64,000 nt of DNA from Pyrenula massariospora (GCA_021030905.1 JAGFMI010000001.1:1674001-1738000), one strand, 5' to 3'; shown: positions 23,628-34,864, numbered from the stretch's first letter. The notes: generated by a model from the letters alone, not told the origin. A program made the numbers and translations.

Positions 23628-26555
23628 CTATCTGCCCCTCTTGGACTTCTCGGTAGGGCTCCTGCTAAGCGCCCTGTTTAGCGCTTCAATTGAGGCAATT
23701 ACATCTGCAGGCTCTAAGAGATGGTAGGTGGCGAGGGTCTTCTTTGAGCTTGCACCAATAGTGACGGCGAATATATGCTCTTTGGGAAGCTTGCAATGGA
23801 GCAGCGCGCGGAACATGTCTGCAAATGTGCGTTAGTGCACGGTCACCCTGGGCTTTCATGGAATAAATATACCTTCATCCGTAAAGTCGTCTCCGCAGCA
23901 AAGGATGAATTGTAGGGCTTCTGCGTTCTCATCCACAAGCCGCGTTGCGATAAATCCCTTGTTAACGAATCTTGGCCGCACTTCGAGATTCGCCTTCCCT
24001 GCCATCACTTCGACCTCGTACTTTTTGACCACCGTCCTTTCCAGGTGCTCGCGGCAGGCGGTTGCTTGGAAGGTGCCGTATTCTGGGTCTGCCCGACGGT
24101 AGTGCCACGTCAAGGCAACTCGTTTACGCTCGATCACCGAACCTTGCGTCTTCTCGGTGTAATGTTGAAAGACCTCCATGACCTCTTTTTGCCAGCCCAT
24201 GTCCATCTTCTCTGTCAAGTTTGCCCAATGCTCGCTTCTCGGTGGACGAATGAAAGAGCCATGCTCGGCGCTGAGACCCAAGTCGGGTATGCTTCCCATC
24301 CATTCGTCAAGGAATGCTTGGTCCCTGCCACTGATAATCCATACGATATTATCGGGATCAGAAGACAGAGTTTTCAAAGAGCGTAGGACTTTATCCGAAG
24401 GTATCGCGGCTTGGGGCTCTTTGACTATCGGAGTTAACGTACCATCATAATCGAACATGAACAGCCGTTTTCCCGGTCTGTGATATTGCTCAAGCATTCG
24501 GCCATGGTCGAGGGCAGGAGTGAGCTCGCCCTGATTGGATGAAGTCAAGTTCGTAAGCAATCGATGGGTAAATTTTGCGACCCAGGATCCGACGTTGTGA
24601 GTCGTGACATGTCGATACAGCTTCCTATGCATTTCACTCTTTTTTTCAGGCGTCATTTGGAGAGCCTTGTTGATTTCCTTCGCTACACCTCCCAGATCCC
24701 ACGGATTTATATGTATAGCGCTGCTCAGACAACCAGCTGTCCCTGAGAATTCTGACAGTATTAATGGGCCATGATTCTCCCGTTGGCAAATAACATACTC
24801 CAGGCTCGTGGTATTCATCCCGTCACGCACGCTCGTTATTAAGCCGACGTCGGCAATTCGGAGTAATGCAAAGTACTCCTGACGCGAAAGATACTGAGGG
24901 TAATGAAGCACAGGCGAAAAGCTGAGCGATCCATAGAGACCATTGATTCTTGAAACCAGTTCTGAAATTCTATTTCCGATCTGATGATGCGAATCTTCCT
25001 CCTCTTCTTGCACGCTAGTGGGGCTCGTGACTTGTATTAAAACGACCTTATTCCGCCACTCTGGGTATCGTTCCAAGAATTTTTCAAAAGCCTGCAGTTT
25101 TTGGGCGACACCTCGTACAGTGTCCAAACGATCTCGTCCAACAATAACCTTCTTCCCATGATAGAGCTTCTTAATACCTTCGATGTTATCTTCGACTGTA
25201 GGGTCACTGAATGCTGCATTCTCCACACCAGCAGCATCGATGCCAATCGGAAAGACGTCCACAGCCACATGCGCGCCATACGCATCTACACCTGCGGAGC
25301 TCGAGTCGAATCCGAGAATGCGAGTACAGCAAGAAGAAAAGTGTCTGGAATAACTGAAAGACTGGAATCCAACCATACTGGCACCTAGGCATCCTTCTAG
25401 AATGTCTTTACGCCTAGGCAGACACCTTAGAAATTCACTGCTTGGGAAGGGAATATGCAGAAAGAAACCAATATAGGCATTTGGCAAGCGCTGGCGTAGC
25501 AGATTAGGGAGCAGCATTAGATGATAGTCATGAATCCAAATGACGTCCCCCGGTTTGTATATTTCCAAGATACGTTGCGCAAACCGTTCGTTCATCTTTT
25601 TGTAATCTTGCCACCATTTGTGCTCGGCGCGTCCATCGTCTGGAGCATGCTGCTTGTAATGGAAAAGAGTAAAGAGTTCATGTTCTGCGTATCTTCTCCA
25701 CCTGCCTTGGTCTTTGAGAAGAAGGTCTGAGCTACCATCTTCTAAATCATCGGCGAGCCACACTGGGATGATTCTGCCATTTGAGTCATCGTGGAGCCGA
25801 TTTTCTAATCGCTGCCGATCGTTTTGAGTGATAATCAATCCGTCGACGTGAGGATTATGGGGAGCTGGCTGCGAGATGTCCAGAGGAATAGGAGCCGAAG
25901 CTTTGTTAAGCGGAATTGAAAATGAACGTGAATTACTAGAGCCAATGCTACCTCGCGATGAGTGGTTGCGGTCTGCCGAAGTAGCACCAGAGGTAGGTGT
26001 AGGGGAGAAGGAATTCCAAATTGGCTCGATCTCGCCAGTCCATCCAACAAGAGTGTGCTTCCAATGTTTTGATGAGGATAGGTGGGAAAATGAATCGAAC
26101 AATGCCGAGGTACCGCGTCTAGGCCTTAGACTCCACTCGGCACCAGATCTGTGCGATGCAACATATGGAATGCAAACCGTAGCACTAATAACGTTACCAG
26201 TGAGCTTCAGTCCGGGGTATGATATCCTAGGGTCGACGTCTGAGCTTTCAGGACTGAGCGGTGTTGTTAAACTTAAGCGCCGGAGGAGCTCTGCACCAGA
26301 TCTTACGCCCTTAGCAGCTTCCTCTGGAGATTCCGGAGGCTTTGACATCGAGGACTCAGCATCATGAGATTTCGGTGCAAAGTAAGAATTTGGGTTCCAA
26401 TGAAGGCTTGGTTTACGGGGCTTCGATTCGTTCTGGTATGCGGACTGTCCAGTATTGCTGATACCTGGGGTGACCGGAACCTCTGTTATGGAGGGATTCA
26501 GTGCCGGATGGCCCTGAGAGCCCGCCATGGCGAACTCGGTGCTGAAGTGCTGCAT
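23628..26555 (-). CDS. TPS2: Trehalose-6-phosphate phosphatase (Tps2/OrlA type)
   Basis: Exons 26555-23873 and 23818-23628 give up to 957 aa; MAGSQG at 26528 is an alternative start. An N-terminal, Ser-rich extension (~110 residues) precedes a complete glycosyltransferase-20 (TPS-like) domain with PRRGTSALFDSF, WIHDYHLMLLPNLLR and LGFFLHIPFP-type blocks. The C-terminal HAD phosphatase domain has FDYDGTLTPIV (nucleophile Asp near 702), WIISGRDQ and, across the intron, CCGDDFTDEDMFRALL (about 888). All HAD motifs are intact, so it should dephosphorylate trehalose-6-phosphate to trehalose in the cytosolic trehalose synthase complex. A regulatory Tsl1/TpsC-type subunit is the main alternative, but the intact phosphatase motifs speak for Tps2. 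Trehalose is a stress protectant; the promoter has two AGGGG sites. Confidence 0.88.
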
Positions 26556-27317
26556 TGGAACGATCAGCTTGAGGCGCGGAGGCGCTTTGAGTGCACTTGA
26601 AGAATATACAGGGCTCTAAGAGACAATTGTAGGACATGTAGCAACTAACGAGCGATAAAAGGGAGGGAGGAGGATTGTATTAGGAAAAGGAGTCATGACT
26701 AGGAACGGCTCACGATGTCCAAGGACGAGAGATATGTGGTATCGTGGTCGTCCTGGGATGGATGATGGCCTTGCAGGGGCGATCAGCTGTTTGTCGCTAG
26801 AGTCATCGTGATTTTGAATGCCCAGGAAGGCGCAACGGTCAGCTTGGTGAAGGCGAAGGGGCAGGATCTTGACGACGACGATCTCAACATGCGTCACATG
26901 GAAATGCAAGCCTCCATTATAAAGCCTCTATTAAATCCGGAATCAGTGGAATAAGATATACATAATCCATCATTTCAACGACAGACATAGAAGAGAAAGA
27001 AAGACGCTTTGCGTGGCACTGGACACCAAACTCTCTGAGGGCAGGGTGTAGCTGGATGTTGAGGATGTTGGGCTCCGGAGCTTGAGTTTCCCTCGTTTGC
27101 TCTCGCTGCTGCTCGCCGCCGGGGGATCGCCTCCGATTGGCTCGACCAAAAACCATGCACTTTTCCTCCGCAGCTACAGCTTTCTACGCGATCCACCCAA
27201 AAATACGCTTGGATGGTTGAAAGGGTCCCTTACTCGTACGAACAGCCTCCTAGCGGCAGCAGTGGTCTGCATCATACCAGATAGCTTGCGACGGCCGGGC
27301 TCAAGGGTCATGGTCAG
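26556..27317. promoter_or_regulatory. Divergent promoter region with two STRE-like sites
   Basis: 762 bp shared by TPS2 (-) and the poly(A) polymerase-like gene (+). AGGGGC occurs at 26775-26780 and 26857-26862, matching the stress response element core that commonly controls trehalose genes. Site function is inferred. No coding frame is supported. Confidence 0.4.
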
Positions 27318-29087
27318 ATGCAAAGCCCGAGTTTCTGTACCCTAAGGAATCCTGGTCCTCTCAACCGCCTTCAAAATTTGGCCCTGTTACGGTCGATTGT
27401 GTGTCCCAATCCCCCACAGATCGTTTCCCGTACTGCATCGTCCGCTACCAGAGCGGAAAAATGGCTCACCAAACCATCAAAATCAAAGGCTCCACCATTC
27501 AGGCTGCCGGGAGACGACCCCAAGTTGAACCCGTCCAGCCTGCGAAAAACATTAGATGCGCATCGCGACGCCAACAGAGCTGCCCTAATACGCCGGGACA
27601 CTCGAGATAATGCGAACAGCGAAATAACTGTGCTTCGGCCGAATATTCCTTATGTCGATCCCGCTGACCCAGGGTCGGTCGCTGCTCCCAAGCCGCCGAA
27701 TTTGAATATTAGGACGAAGAAAAGCCAGGTCCGAAAAGATATGAAGAAGAGCCAGATGTGGGAATACGGAGGATGGGATTTTAGTAATAACCACACTGGC
27801 ACGGTTGTCCCGCTCACTCTAAGTTGGGGTGGAACTTCTCAACGAAAATCTGAGCAGGCACCCTGGAAGGATCACCACGAGCTGGTCGGCGGTCGTGTAC
27901 CGTCCTCTGCCCAGGAAGCCTTGGATGGGGAGATACAAGCCTTTGAGTCATATATCAGTCCTACAAGAGACGAGATTGCAGCGGCCGAGCTTGCCGTGGA
28001 CGACATGAGCAAAATCATTCGCAGCGTAAACCAAGATTTTCAAGTCAACGTTGTAGGCTCAAGAGGTAATGGGCTCGCTTCACCACTGTCTGATGTTGAT
28101 ATCAACATCACCCATCCATCCCTCGCTCTCCGGGACAAGGAAAGACCGCGGGGTGAATATTCGGATCGCCAACGAAAGGACATAGTTAAAATGATGTTCA
28201 AAGTGCACCGTGCCTTGTCTGCCAAGCAAACTAGAGCGCCACTTTTCAACCCTCAACTTGTGGTAGATAATGCAAAGATACCGATTTGTTTGGGAGTACA
28301 CTTGGCAACAGGGTTGAAATATCAAATCCAAAGTACCTCGTCCTCCGCGGTAAGTCTTGCATACGCACGGTCTTATCAGGACGAATTCCCTACTCTGCGA
28401 CCTCTATTCTGGCTTTTCAAACACATATTACATGTTCGAGGTCTTGACGAAGGTAGAACGCACGGCTTGGGGGGCTACCCAATACTTATCATGCTCGTTG
28501 CAGCCTTGAAAATGGGTGCTGGATCCTACCACCGCAAGGATCTGGGTACACAATTCCTTTCCGTCCTCGACTTTTACTCTAGGCACGACTTCTCGAAGCT
28601 CGGCATATCTATTCAGCCTCTTGAGCTTTTTGCTAAGAGACCGGCTACAGAAGGACTGCCACAAAGCGAAAAAGATCTCATGAGGTCACAGGATAACGAG
28701 GTGGCCAGAGAAGCTGAGTGGCGTAACGCTTTTTTAGACAACGCGTCTCGAATCCAGGAGAAAACGGGGAGAGGTTATCTTATGTGCCTCCAAGACCCTG
28801 CGCAACCTTTAAATGATCTTGGTGCAAATGCGTGGAAGATAAAATATATCCAGGCCACTTTGGTCAATCTCAAGCAACGTCTGAGGCATGATTTGGAAAC
28901 CCTCGCGACTCTCATTGAAGCTAAAGATCGCGACGCCGAGGCAATACGGAATTTCAGCCTGCTAATACCATTGGTAGGAGCCGATTATACCAACTTCACA
29001 GCAGCCCGGACAAAGTTAAGGATAGGGGGTGATCGGGACCCCTGGGCGGCGTGGGACAAGGCTTACGCGGCGTCAACACCGAGATAG
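27318..29087 (+). CDS. Non-canonical poly(A) polymerase-like protein (PAP/25A-associated)
   Basis: Intronless, 589 aa. The first ~45 residues are rich in Arg, Ser and Ala without acidic residues, like a mitochondrial presequence. A nucleotidyltransferase motif VVGSRGNGLASPLSDVDI (about 252-269) supplies the GS loop and the two metal-binding Asp residues of the Cid1/Trf4 superfamily. The PAP/25A-associated part follows, with LRPLFWLFKHIL and GLGGYPILIMLVAALK. The place of the third catalytic carboxylate reads TGLKYQIQS, with Gln where an Asp is usual; my memory is that fungal mitochondrial members share this, so it may be a family trait. The likely role is RNA 3'-end nucleotide addition, or RNA binding if inactive, in mitochondria. 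Confidence 0.8.
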   Translation: MQSPSFCTLRNPGPLNRLQNLALLRSIVCPNPPQIVSRTASSATRAEKWLTKPSKSKAPPFRLPGDDPKLNPSSLRKTLDAHRDANRAALIRRDTRDNANSEITVLRPNIPYVDPADPGSVAAPKPPNLNIRTKKSQVRKDMKKSQMWEYGGWDFSNNHTGTVVPLTLSWGGTSQRKSEQAPWKDHHELVGGRVPSSAQEALDGEIQAFESYISPTRDEIAAAELAVDDMSKIIRSVNQDFQVNVVGSRGNGLASPLSDVDINITHPSLALRDKERPRGEYSDRQRKDIVKMMFKVHRALSAKQTRAPLFNPQLVVDNAKIPICLGVHLATGLKYQIQSTSSSAVSLAYARSYQDEFPTLRPLFWLFKHILHVRGLDEGRTHGLGGYPILIMLVAALKMGAGSYHRKDLGTQFLSVLDFYSRHDFSKLGISIQPLELFAKRPATEGLPQSEKDLMRSQDNEVAREAEWRNAFLDNASRIQEKTGRGYLMCLQDPAQPLNDLGANAWKIKYIQATLVNLKQRLRHDLETLATLIEAKDRDAEAIRNFSLLIPLVGADYTNFTAARTKLRIGGDRDPWAAWDKAYAASTPR

Positions 29088-29636
29088 ATCAATTTCATTA
29101 GAAACTTTGTAATAGGTCGCGGCTAAGCTCTGATGCCTCTATACGCCAAGTAGAAGGATCATCTCTAAGTACACATTAGAGGTTAATCTTCAGTATGTTA
29201 GATACTTCAATGACATAGGAACATGGTTGGATCCAGAACTATCCTAAGAGAATGACAAGCAGCGGAATGACGAAGTGCATTTGGTGTTGCGCAACAATTC
29301 CTCTCATGTTCCAATGTACCGGGGAACCAGTGAGGCCAATCTCATCGAGCAAATGAGATGAAGTACTTCGCCAAGGCTGACGTTGGCCAGCTTGGTCTAT
29401 TACCCCAGTGGCCTGCAAGTTACTGGTGTTAGTCCTCCGCCATGACAGAGAAAGTTTGTTAGCTCCTCATGCTCCAAAACCCATAATAATCTGTCCTCCA
29501 CGAGACTACTTGGTGCTTTTGGCGGCGTACCGCCTAAGCCTCTTTACCCTTGCATCGTTTCTCTTCAGCCCAACACCTCTGGTCTTCCAGAGAGTATTGA
29601 CAGCAAGCCAAAAAGCTTCCGCATTCCTCTCGCTCC
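29088..29636. other. Intergenic spacer
   Basis: It holds the poly(A) polymerase-like 3' UTR and the UNC-50 promoter. Pyrimidine-rich from 29530 towards the UNC-50 start. No gene seen. Confidence 0.5.
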
Positions 29637-30684
29637 ATGAGCAACCCTCACATCTCGATACCCCGCCAATATGGAGACTCTTCGCGATTCGGCAGCGTCT
29701 CGGACTCCAGGCGACGATCTGAGATACGGATGCCTAGATTCTTCAAGCGGTGAGGTCAACTCTCACTCCTCTGAGGCGGACACAGGCTGACCGAAAGGCG
29801 CAGACTGTTCAAGTTCCCGCAAATGGACTTTGAGATGGCCATTTGGGAAATGACAAGTCTCCTTATAGCTCCAAAGAAGGTCTTCAAATCTATATACTAC
29901 CATGTAAATTGATTTTCTCTCAGACCGCGGACGCCACTAACCTCGTATAGAAACGTACGTACCTACCAGCTACTCACTTTCCGCATCGTATTAACAATAC
30001 ACAGAGACGAAAAACACCTGGCACCGACCCGATCCCTCATTTACCTATCTATTGTCCTTCTTCCTCCTGCTCAGCGCCCTGGCTTGGGGTCTTGCCTATT
30101 CTCCATCCTTCTCATCAATCACGAAACTTACATTAATGTTCATATGCGTGCACTTCCTGGTTGGATCTCTACTCGTCTCTGCACTCTCATACTTTGTCGT
30201 CGGCAGACTTCTGGGTCCCGGGATAGCTGGCCTGCCGGGAAGAAGAAGACAGCAAGGTCTGTTCATTCAACCTGGCGGGAACCAGCTCGAATTCGGGTAT
30301 TGTTTTGATGTATGCGCTCTTCCCCTTCCCTCAGAATCTCTACAGCCACTGCGAACTGACACCAAACCCCAGGTCTCCATCCGCGCCTTTTTCCCCCTCT
30401 GGGCGCTCCTCTACGTTATTCAATTCCTCCTCATGCCCCTCCTTGCCCGTGCAAATTTCGTCTCCACTTTCTTCGGCAACACTCTCTATCTCCTCGCATT
30501 CGGCTACTGGACCATCATCACTTTCCTCGGATACAACGCATTGCATTTTCTGCATCATACTGAGCTTCTGCTAGCACCGATGGGCGTGTGGAGTATTGTG
30601 TGGTTAGTTTGTACCATACTCAAGATCAATTTGCCCATGCATGGCGCTGGATGGCTGTTCTTAGGGGTCAAGAAAGTGCATTGA
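29637..30684 (+). CDS. UNC-50/GMH1-family Golgi membrane protein
   Basis: Exons 29637-29749, 29804-29903, 29951-29954, 30005-30309 and 30373-30684 give 277 aa. Joined, the sequence runs MPRFFKRLFKFPQMDFEMAIW, then APKKVFKSIYYHKQTKNTWH, then SALAWGLAYSPSF, LEFGYCFDVSIRAFFPLW and TFLGYNALHFLHHTELLL. Each block aligns with human UNC-50 (for example YRKQTKDQWARDDPAF and YAFDVHLNAFYPLL). There are about five membrane helices. UNC-50/Gmh1 proteins reside in the Golgi/ER, bind the Arf-GEF Gea1 in yeast and affect receptor trafficking. The Lys-Gln pair of KQTK is encoded by a 4-nt exon (AAAC) between a 47-bp and a 50-bp intron. The fourth intron is 63 bp without stops, so it looks like coding sequence if unspliced. 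The start codon is the first ATG giving this frame. Confidence 0.88.
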
Positions 30685-31690
30685 AGTCGGGAAATATCAT
30701 TAATCAAATATCATCTCAAGAAATCACAATCACCATGGACAAGAAGTGCTACAACCGATTTTCATGACCCAGAACGGGATCAAGGTTTTGGGTCTGGCCA
30801 TTAAGCAACAACAAGTTTCCCCAGGGCCGGAACAAGACAGCGGTACAACTCTGATGCCAAACAGCGTTGGCATCAAACCTCTGTCTCTATCCAAGCCGCA
30901 GGAAAGAGCCTACATTGATCCTAGAACCACTGCCTCCATCATAACGAATTCAAAACCCTTCCTTCCATGATCATGTCTGGGAAATCCTGGTGCCTTGGAC
31001 GGTATTACATTTTACACCCCAAAGAAACCCTTCATGAACGTATCAACGTGGCCAGGACCTCGCGGGAGAGGTGGAAATGCTTGGAAGAAATCGTCTCCAT
31101 AGGGTTTGAATTAGACGCGAGGGAGGCTGCACTTCTCCACCCACGAAGGAAGGTACAGCGCACAACGGCGTTGGGTGAGGAAGATGAAACAACGATGAGA
31201 TATCGCGTGCTTGATGTGGATTGTTTCTGCAAGGTTGGGAGGTGACGGAGTAAAAGCTGTGAGAAGATGCCAATATGAGGAAGGTGGCCTTGGAGGTTTT
31301 ACTTTGATTTTGTTAAACGAGTAAGGATGTCGTGGAGCTGATATAGTAAAGTTTCAGGACTTTTCGAGAAAGTCATGCTAGAGGAGACGTTGATGGGTAT
31401 TGAGCTTGAAATTCGATGGGGATGTTCTGCTAGGACCGCATTACGAGGCAGACTCTGTGCTGCGGCTTAATTAGAGGCATACCTTTATTTGGTTATGGAG
31501 CTTCATGGCTTCAGCAGGTGACAATCTTTAGACATTCAATTTGAAGGTTCAGATGTGCAATTGAGTTGGTATATTTGATACCTGGGTCTGAGAAAACTAC
31601 GTTGCCGGCCCAAGCTTCGACTACCTTCAGAGCACATCTTGTCCAGCCATTCCAGCTCAAGTAGATTTTTGACCGCAATGAATTGATCGC
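30685..31690. other. Convergent intergenic spacer
   Basis: 1.0 kb between the UNC-50 and PDAP1-type 3' ends. Short frames at 30746-30970 and 30967-31245 lack splice signals or family motifs and are not called as genes. Confidence 0.5.
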
Positions 31691-32579
31691 TCACTTCTTC
31701 CCTTTCCCCTTGGCCCCTTTCTTTCCCGGAGCCGAATCCCCCATCGCCGCCTTTCTCAGCTTCTCCTCCCGCTCGTTAAGCTTCTCCTGCTCCCTCTGAT
31801 CCCGCTCCTCCTTCTCCGCCTCCTTTCTCGCCCGCTCCGCCTCCCGTCTCTCCTTCACCAACCGCAATCTCTCCAGGTCGGCCCGGGCCTCATCCGTTTT
31901 GCCCTCTGCGTGCATCTTCTGGTACCGCTCCCGCGCCTGCTGGGCCTGAATCGCCTCCCTCTCGCGACGAGACAGGTTCTCCCCGCCCCCGTTCTTTGCC
32001 GCCGCGGCCGCCGCTGCTGCTGGGGCAGCCGGTGCAGCCGGTGCCTTGCTCGCCTGTGACCGTCCCTTGGCAGTATGGTTCGGATTCGCCATCAACCCCT
32101 CCTCCTCCTCCTCGTCATCTTCGCTCTCCTCTTCACTCTCGCTCGGCGGCAGATCCCCCGGCGCAGCGGCCTGCTGTTTCTTCTTGGCGATGGCCTTTTC
32201 TTTCCGGGCTCGGGCGGCGGCGCGGCGCTCTTCGCGGGTCTGTTCGGGTTTTGCAGAAGTGCCGGGCTGGTCGTCGTTTTCTGAAGATTCGGCTGAGGAG
32301 GCTTCTTCTTCGGAGGACTCGTCGTCGTCCTCGGCGGCGGCTTTTTCGCGCCACATGCTGATGGGGTCGCCGTTTTTGTCGAGGGGTTGGAGGTCGCGCG
32401 AAAAGTGCTTCCCACCTGGTATCAGGAGCGTTAGTTTGAATTTAGGAGGAGAAAGCCATGGAGATAGAACGGTGGTGGGTAGTCCAAAAGGGAATCAGAA
32501 TCTGAGCAGGTGAGAGAAGAATATGCTCACCTCCTCGAGTGGGTTTCGAGAATTTCCCTCCACGTCCGCGGGGAGGCAT
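31691..32579 (-). CDS. PDAP1/HASPP28-family phosphoprotein
   Basis: Exons 32579-32531 and 32415-31691 give 257 aa. The first exon (MPPRGRGGKFSKPTRGG) joins GGKHFSRDLQPLDKNGD and MWREKAAAEDDDESS, then come acidic and Ala-rich linkers and a C-terminal charged helix RREREAIQAQQARERYQ and EGKTDEARADLERLRLVKE. This order is that of the 28-kDa heat- and acid-stable phosphoprotein (casein kinase substrate) family. The function is poorly known; human PDAP1 binds PDGF-A and RNA-associated complexes, which need not apply to fungi. The intron (115 bp) begins GTGAGC. The family-typical KGKK tail is present. The high GC of the acidic linker keeps several antisense frames open; those are not genes. Confidence 0.87.
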
Positions 32580-33442
32580 TTTCAGGTTTTTGTCAGAGGT
32601 TTGAGTATTGAACTTATATTATCTGGCTTTCGCTTCGAAGCTGATCTAGAAGGCACAAAGTAAAGCCGGCGTTGATGAGGCTTGAGAACCGTGAGGAAGA
32701 GGCAAGGCAGCTTTTCGTGCGCTCAAAGGTCGGTTTACAAGAGTCTTTGATTTGATTTGTGAGTTCCGAGGGCTGGGGGGAAAAGCTCGTCTTCGAGAAA
32801 TTAGCGGAGAAGGTCGTTTTGAGGCTATTAATACTTGTCTTTGTTGGTGGAAGCAGGTATCTTATCGCGGGGGATGGGACTAACCTATTTGGGCGGTCTC
32901 CGGTGGAAAAATTCGTATTTATTCTCAAGTGAGAAAACAGCTCTTGGACACCACAGCGTGTTAGCTTATGACACAAAACCCGGGATATGAATGACTCACT
33001 CCGTTGACGAGGCGACTCGCTCCCCTCTCTAGCGATCCACTACATTGCTAGGATCTTTCAATACCCAGTTGCCAATTTCTGCCCAATGATGCGGCCCGAC
33101 CCACCATATCCTTGACCGAGGACTTTCGGCTCCTCTGACTGAGAGATGGCGCTTAAGAGGCAACACAGTAGTGTGACTATATATGAAATACTAATAATAT
33201 CAAAAGCAGTCCGCTAGGGCAGAATTTGCCTTGACGACAAATCTGCTGATTGGCTCCCCAGTATGCTGTCACGATTAATTTTTGCACGGTCACTGCCCGC
33301 GAAATTGCAAAGGTCAGAAGTAACTAGTATTTTCTATTAGTTAAGAGACGGGTCTTTTGCTCCGTTGTTCATGCTCTTGGACTCCTGAGCCAGGAAATGC
33401 ATTCCCTTGAGAACATGATCATGATCCCAGGCTTTGCCAGCT
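32580..33442. other. Intergenic spacer
   Basis: It holds the PDAP1-type promoter and the 3' flank of the transporter. AT-rich at 33150-33350. No supported gene. Confidence 0.5.
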
Positions 33443-34864
33443 TCATACCTTTACCTGGATCCTCTTCCCAGCTTTCGCCACTCTCGCACAAATCATAGTC
33501 ACAAAGCCAATCGCCATCGAAGTCCCTGCAAATATTTGACCGTACAGAAAGACACCATGGTCTTTCTGAATTAGAGCGCCACCCAATGGAGGGCCTGTGA
33601 GGACTGCAAAGCTGACAACACTAAAAGTCATGCCCATCCGAGTTCCCATCTTCTTTGGGTCGTCTGTTAGCGAGGAGAGAGCCCCAGGAAAAAGCCCCTG
33701 GATACTAGCGCCAAAGACACCATAGACGACGGCAAAGACCCATAGTCCGGTCCTGCTGTTGACGGCCACCCAGCAGTACAACAGCAGGCTGTTAATAATA
33801 ACGATAGGAATGAAGACATTCAATGGGCCCAAGTGATCTGCGACATAACATGGGACCACCCGACCGATGACCCCGACCCCGTTCATGGTGAGGAGCAAGT
33901 TGATCGCCTCGGACTGTGAGACACCAATAATGTCGCGCCCGAACAAGCCTACATAGTAGTAGGCAAAATATACGGCCCAGAATAGAAGAAAGGCGGTTAG
34001 CGCGAAGAGGAGATATGTGGCTTCTCCGAAGGCTGACCATTCAACAAGTGGACCTGATTTTCTAGGTGGCAGTCTAGGCGTCAGGAAAGTCCCGCAAAGG
34101 ACCATAATACCCATCATGACGAAACCCATCGTTCTCACCGTCCAACCAAAGCCTGCACGTGGAAGAAGTTGTTCGGCGATCGCAGGAAAGACAAGTCCAC
34201 CTGTGGATGACCCTGATGCAGCGAATCCGAGGGCAAGTGACCTGTTTTTGAGGAAATACGTCGAAAGCAAACTGACGGATGGCACAAAAACAAGACCGTT
34301 TCCAAGACCAGTGCAAATCCCTTGCGCCAGAAACACTTGCCAATACTTTGTGCATAACGAAGTCATAAAGATACCGATGAGCTGTATGATTGACCCGATG
34401 ACAAACATGATCTTGAAGTATCCGCCATCTGTGGCACGGCCCGAAAAGGTTCCGATAAAAAATGTCAAAAAGATCTGCACCGAGCCTATCCACGATACTG
34501 CAGACGGGGCCGCATGCAGTTCATTGACATAGTACGTCTGAAATAGTCCGAAGCTATTTATGTACCCCCAGGTGTTGAAGATTACCAGGTGTACGAGGAT
34601 AGCATGACCCCATGCTTTCAAGCCTCTGTCTGGCGGTGGCCCCGGATCGATTGCCGAATCTTTTGTTCGCACGCGTGAGAGCGTCTTGGTCAAGGCGCTC
34701 GGCTCTGCCCTCTTAGATGAATGTGAGTCGACATTGACATCGGCCCTAGTTGGCTCCGGATCACGCTCGATATCTTTGCTTGTTGCTGAAATCATGGACT
34801 GAGGGCTTGATGTTCTCCCCCGCTCTTGCTTCTCTTCCACGTCTTCCATTTCCTGACTCACCAA
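33443..34864 (-). CDS. MFS transporter, monocarboxylate-porter (MCT/MCH) type
   Basis: Intronless, 473 aa. After a ~75-residue hydrophilic N-terminus comes the family signature PPPDRGLKAWGHAILVHLVI and FNTWGYINSFGLFQTYY, the usual start of helix 1 in fungal monocarboxylate-type porters. Twelve hydrophobic segments can be counted in two groups of six with a central loop around LPPRKSGPLVEW. Conserved pieces include GSVQIFLTFFIGTFSGRATD and GTRMGMTFSVVSFAVLTGPP. Yeast relatives include Mch5 (riboflavin) and Esbp6; the substrate here is not readable. It sits in the plasma membrane or another endomembrane by inference. Neighbours do not suggest a pathway. The ATG at 34864 is followed by in-frame Met6, so the exact start is uncertain by a few residues. 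Confidence 0.9.
   Translation of the reverse strand: MVSQEMEDVEEKQERGRTSSPQSMISATSKDIERDPEPTRADVNVDSHSSKRAEPSALTKTLSRVRTKDSAIDPGPPPDRGLKAWGHAILVHLVIFNTWGYINSFGLFQTYYVNELHAAPSAVSWIGSVQIFLTFFIGTFSGRATDGGYFKIMFVIGSIIQLIGIFMTSLCTKYWQVFLAQGICTGLGNGLVFVPSVSLLSTYFLKNRSLALGFAASGSSTGGLVFPAIAEQLLPRAGFGWTVRTMGFVMMGIMVLCGTFLTPRLPPRKSGPLVEWSAFGEATYLLFALTAFLLFWAVYFAYYYVGLFGRDIIGVSQSEAINLLLTMNGVGVIGRVVPCYVADHLGPLNVFIPIVIINSLLLYCWVAVNSRTGLWVFAVVYGVFGASIQGLFPGALSSLTDDPKKMGTRMGMTFSVVSFAVLTGPPLGGALIQKDHGVFLYGQIFAGTSMAIGFVTMICARVAKAGKRIQVKV

Noticed and set aside
32046-32513. 155-codon antisense ORF over the PDAP1-type gene
   Set aside because: A Ser-rich shadow of the acidic GAG/GAA codons on the other strand; the sense frame carries the conserved family sequence.
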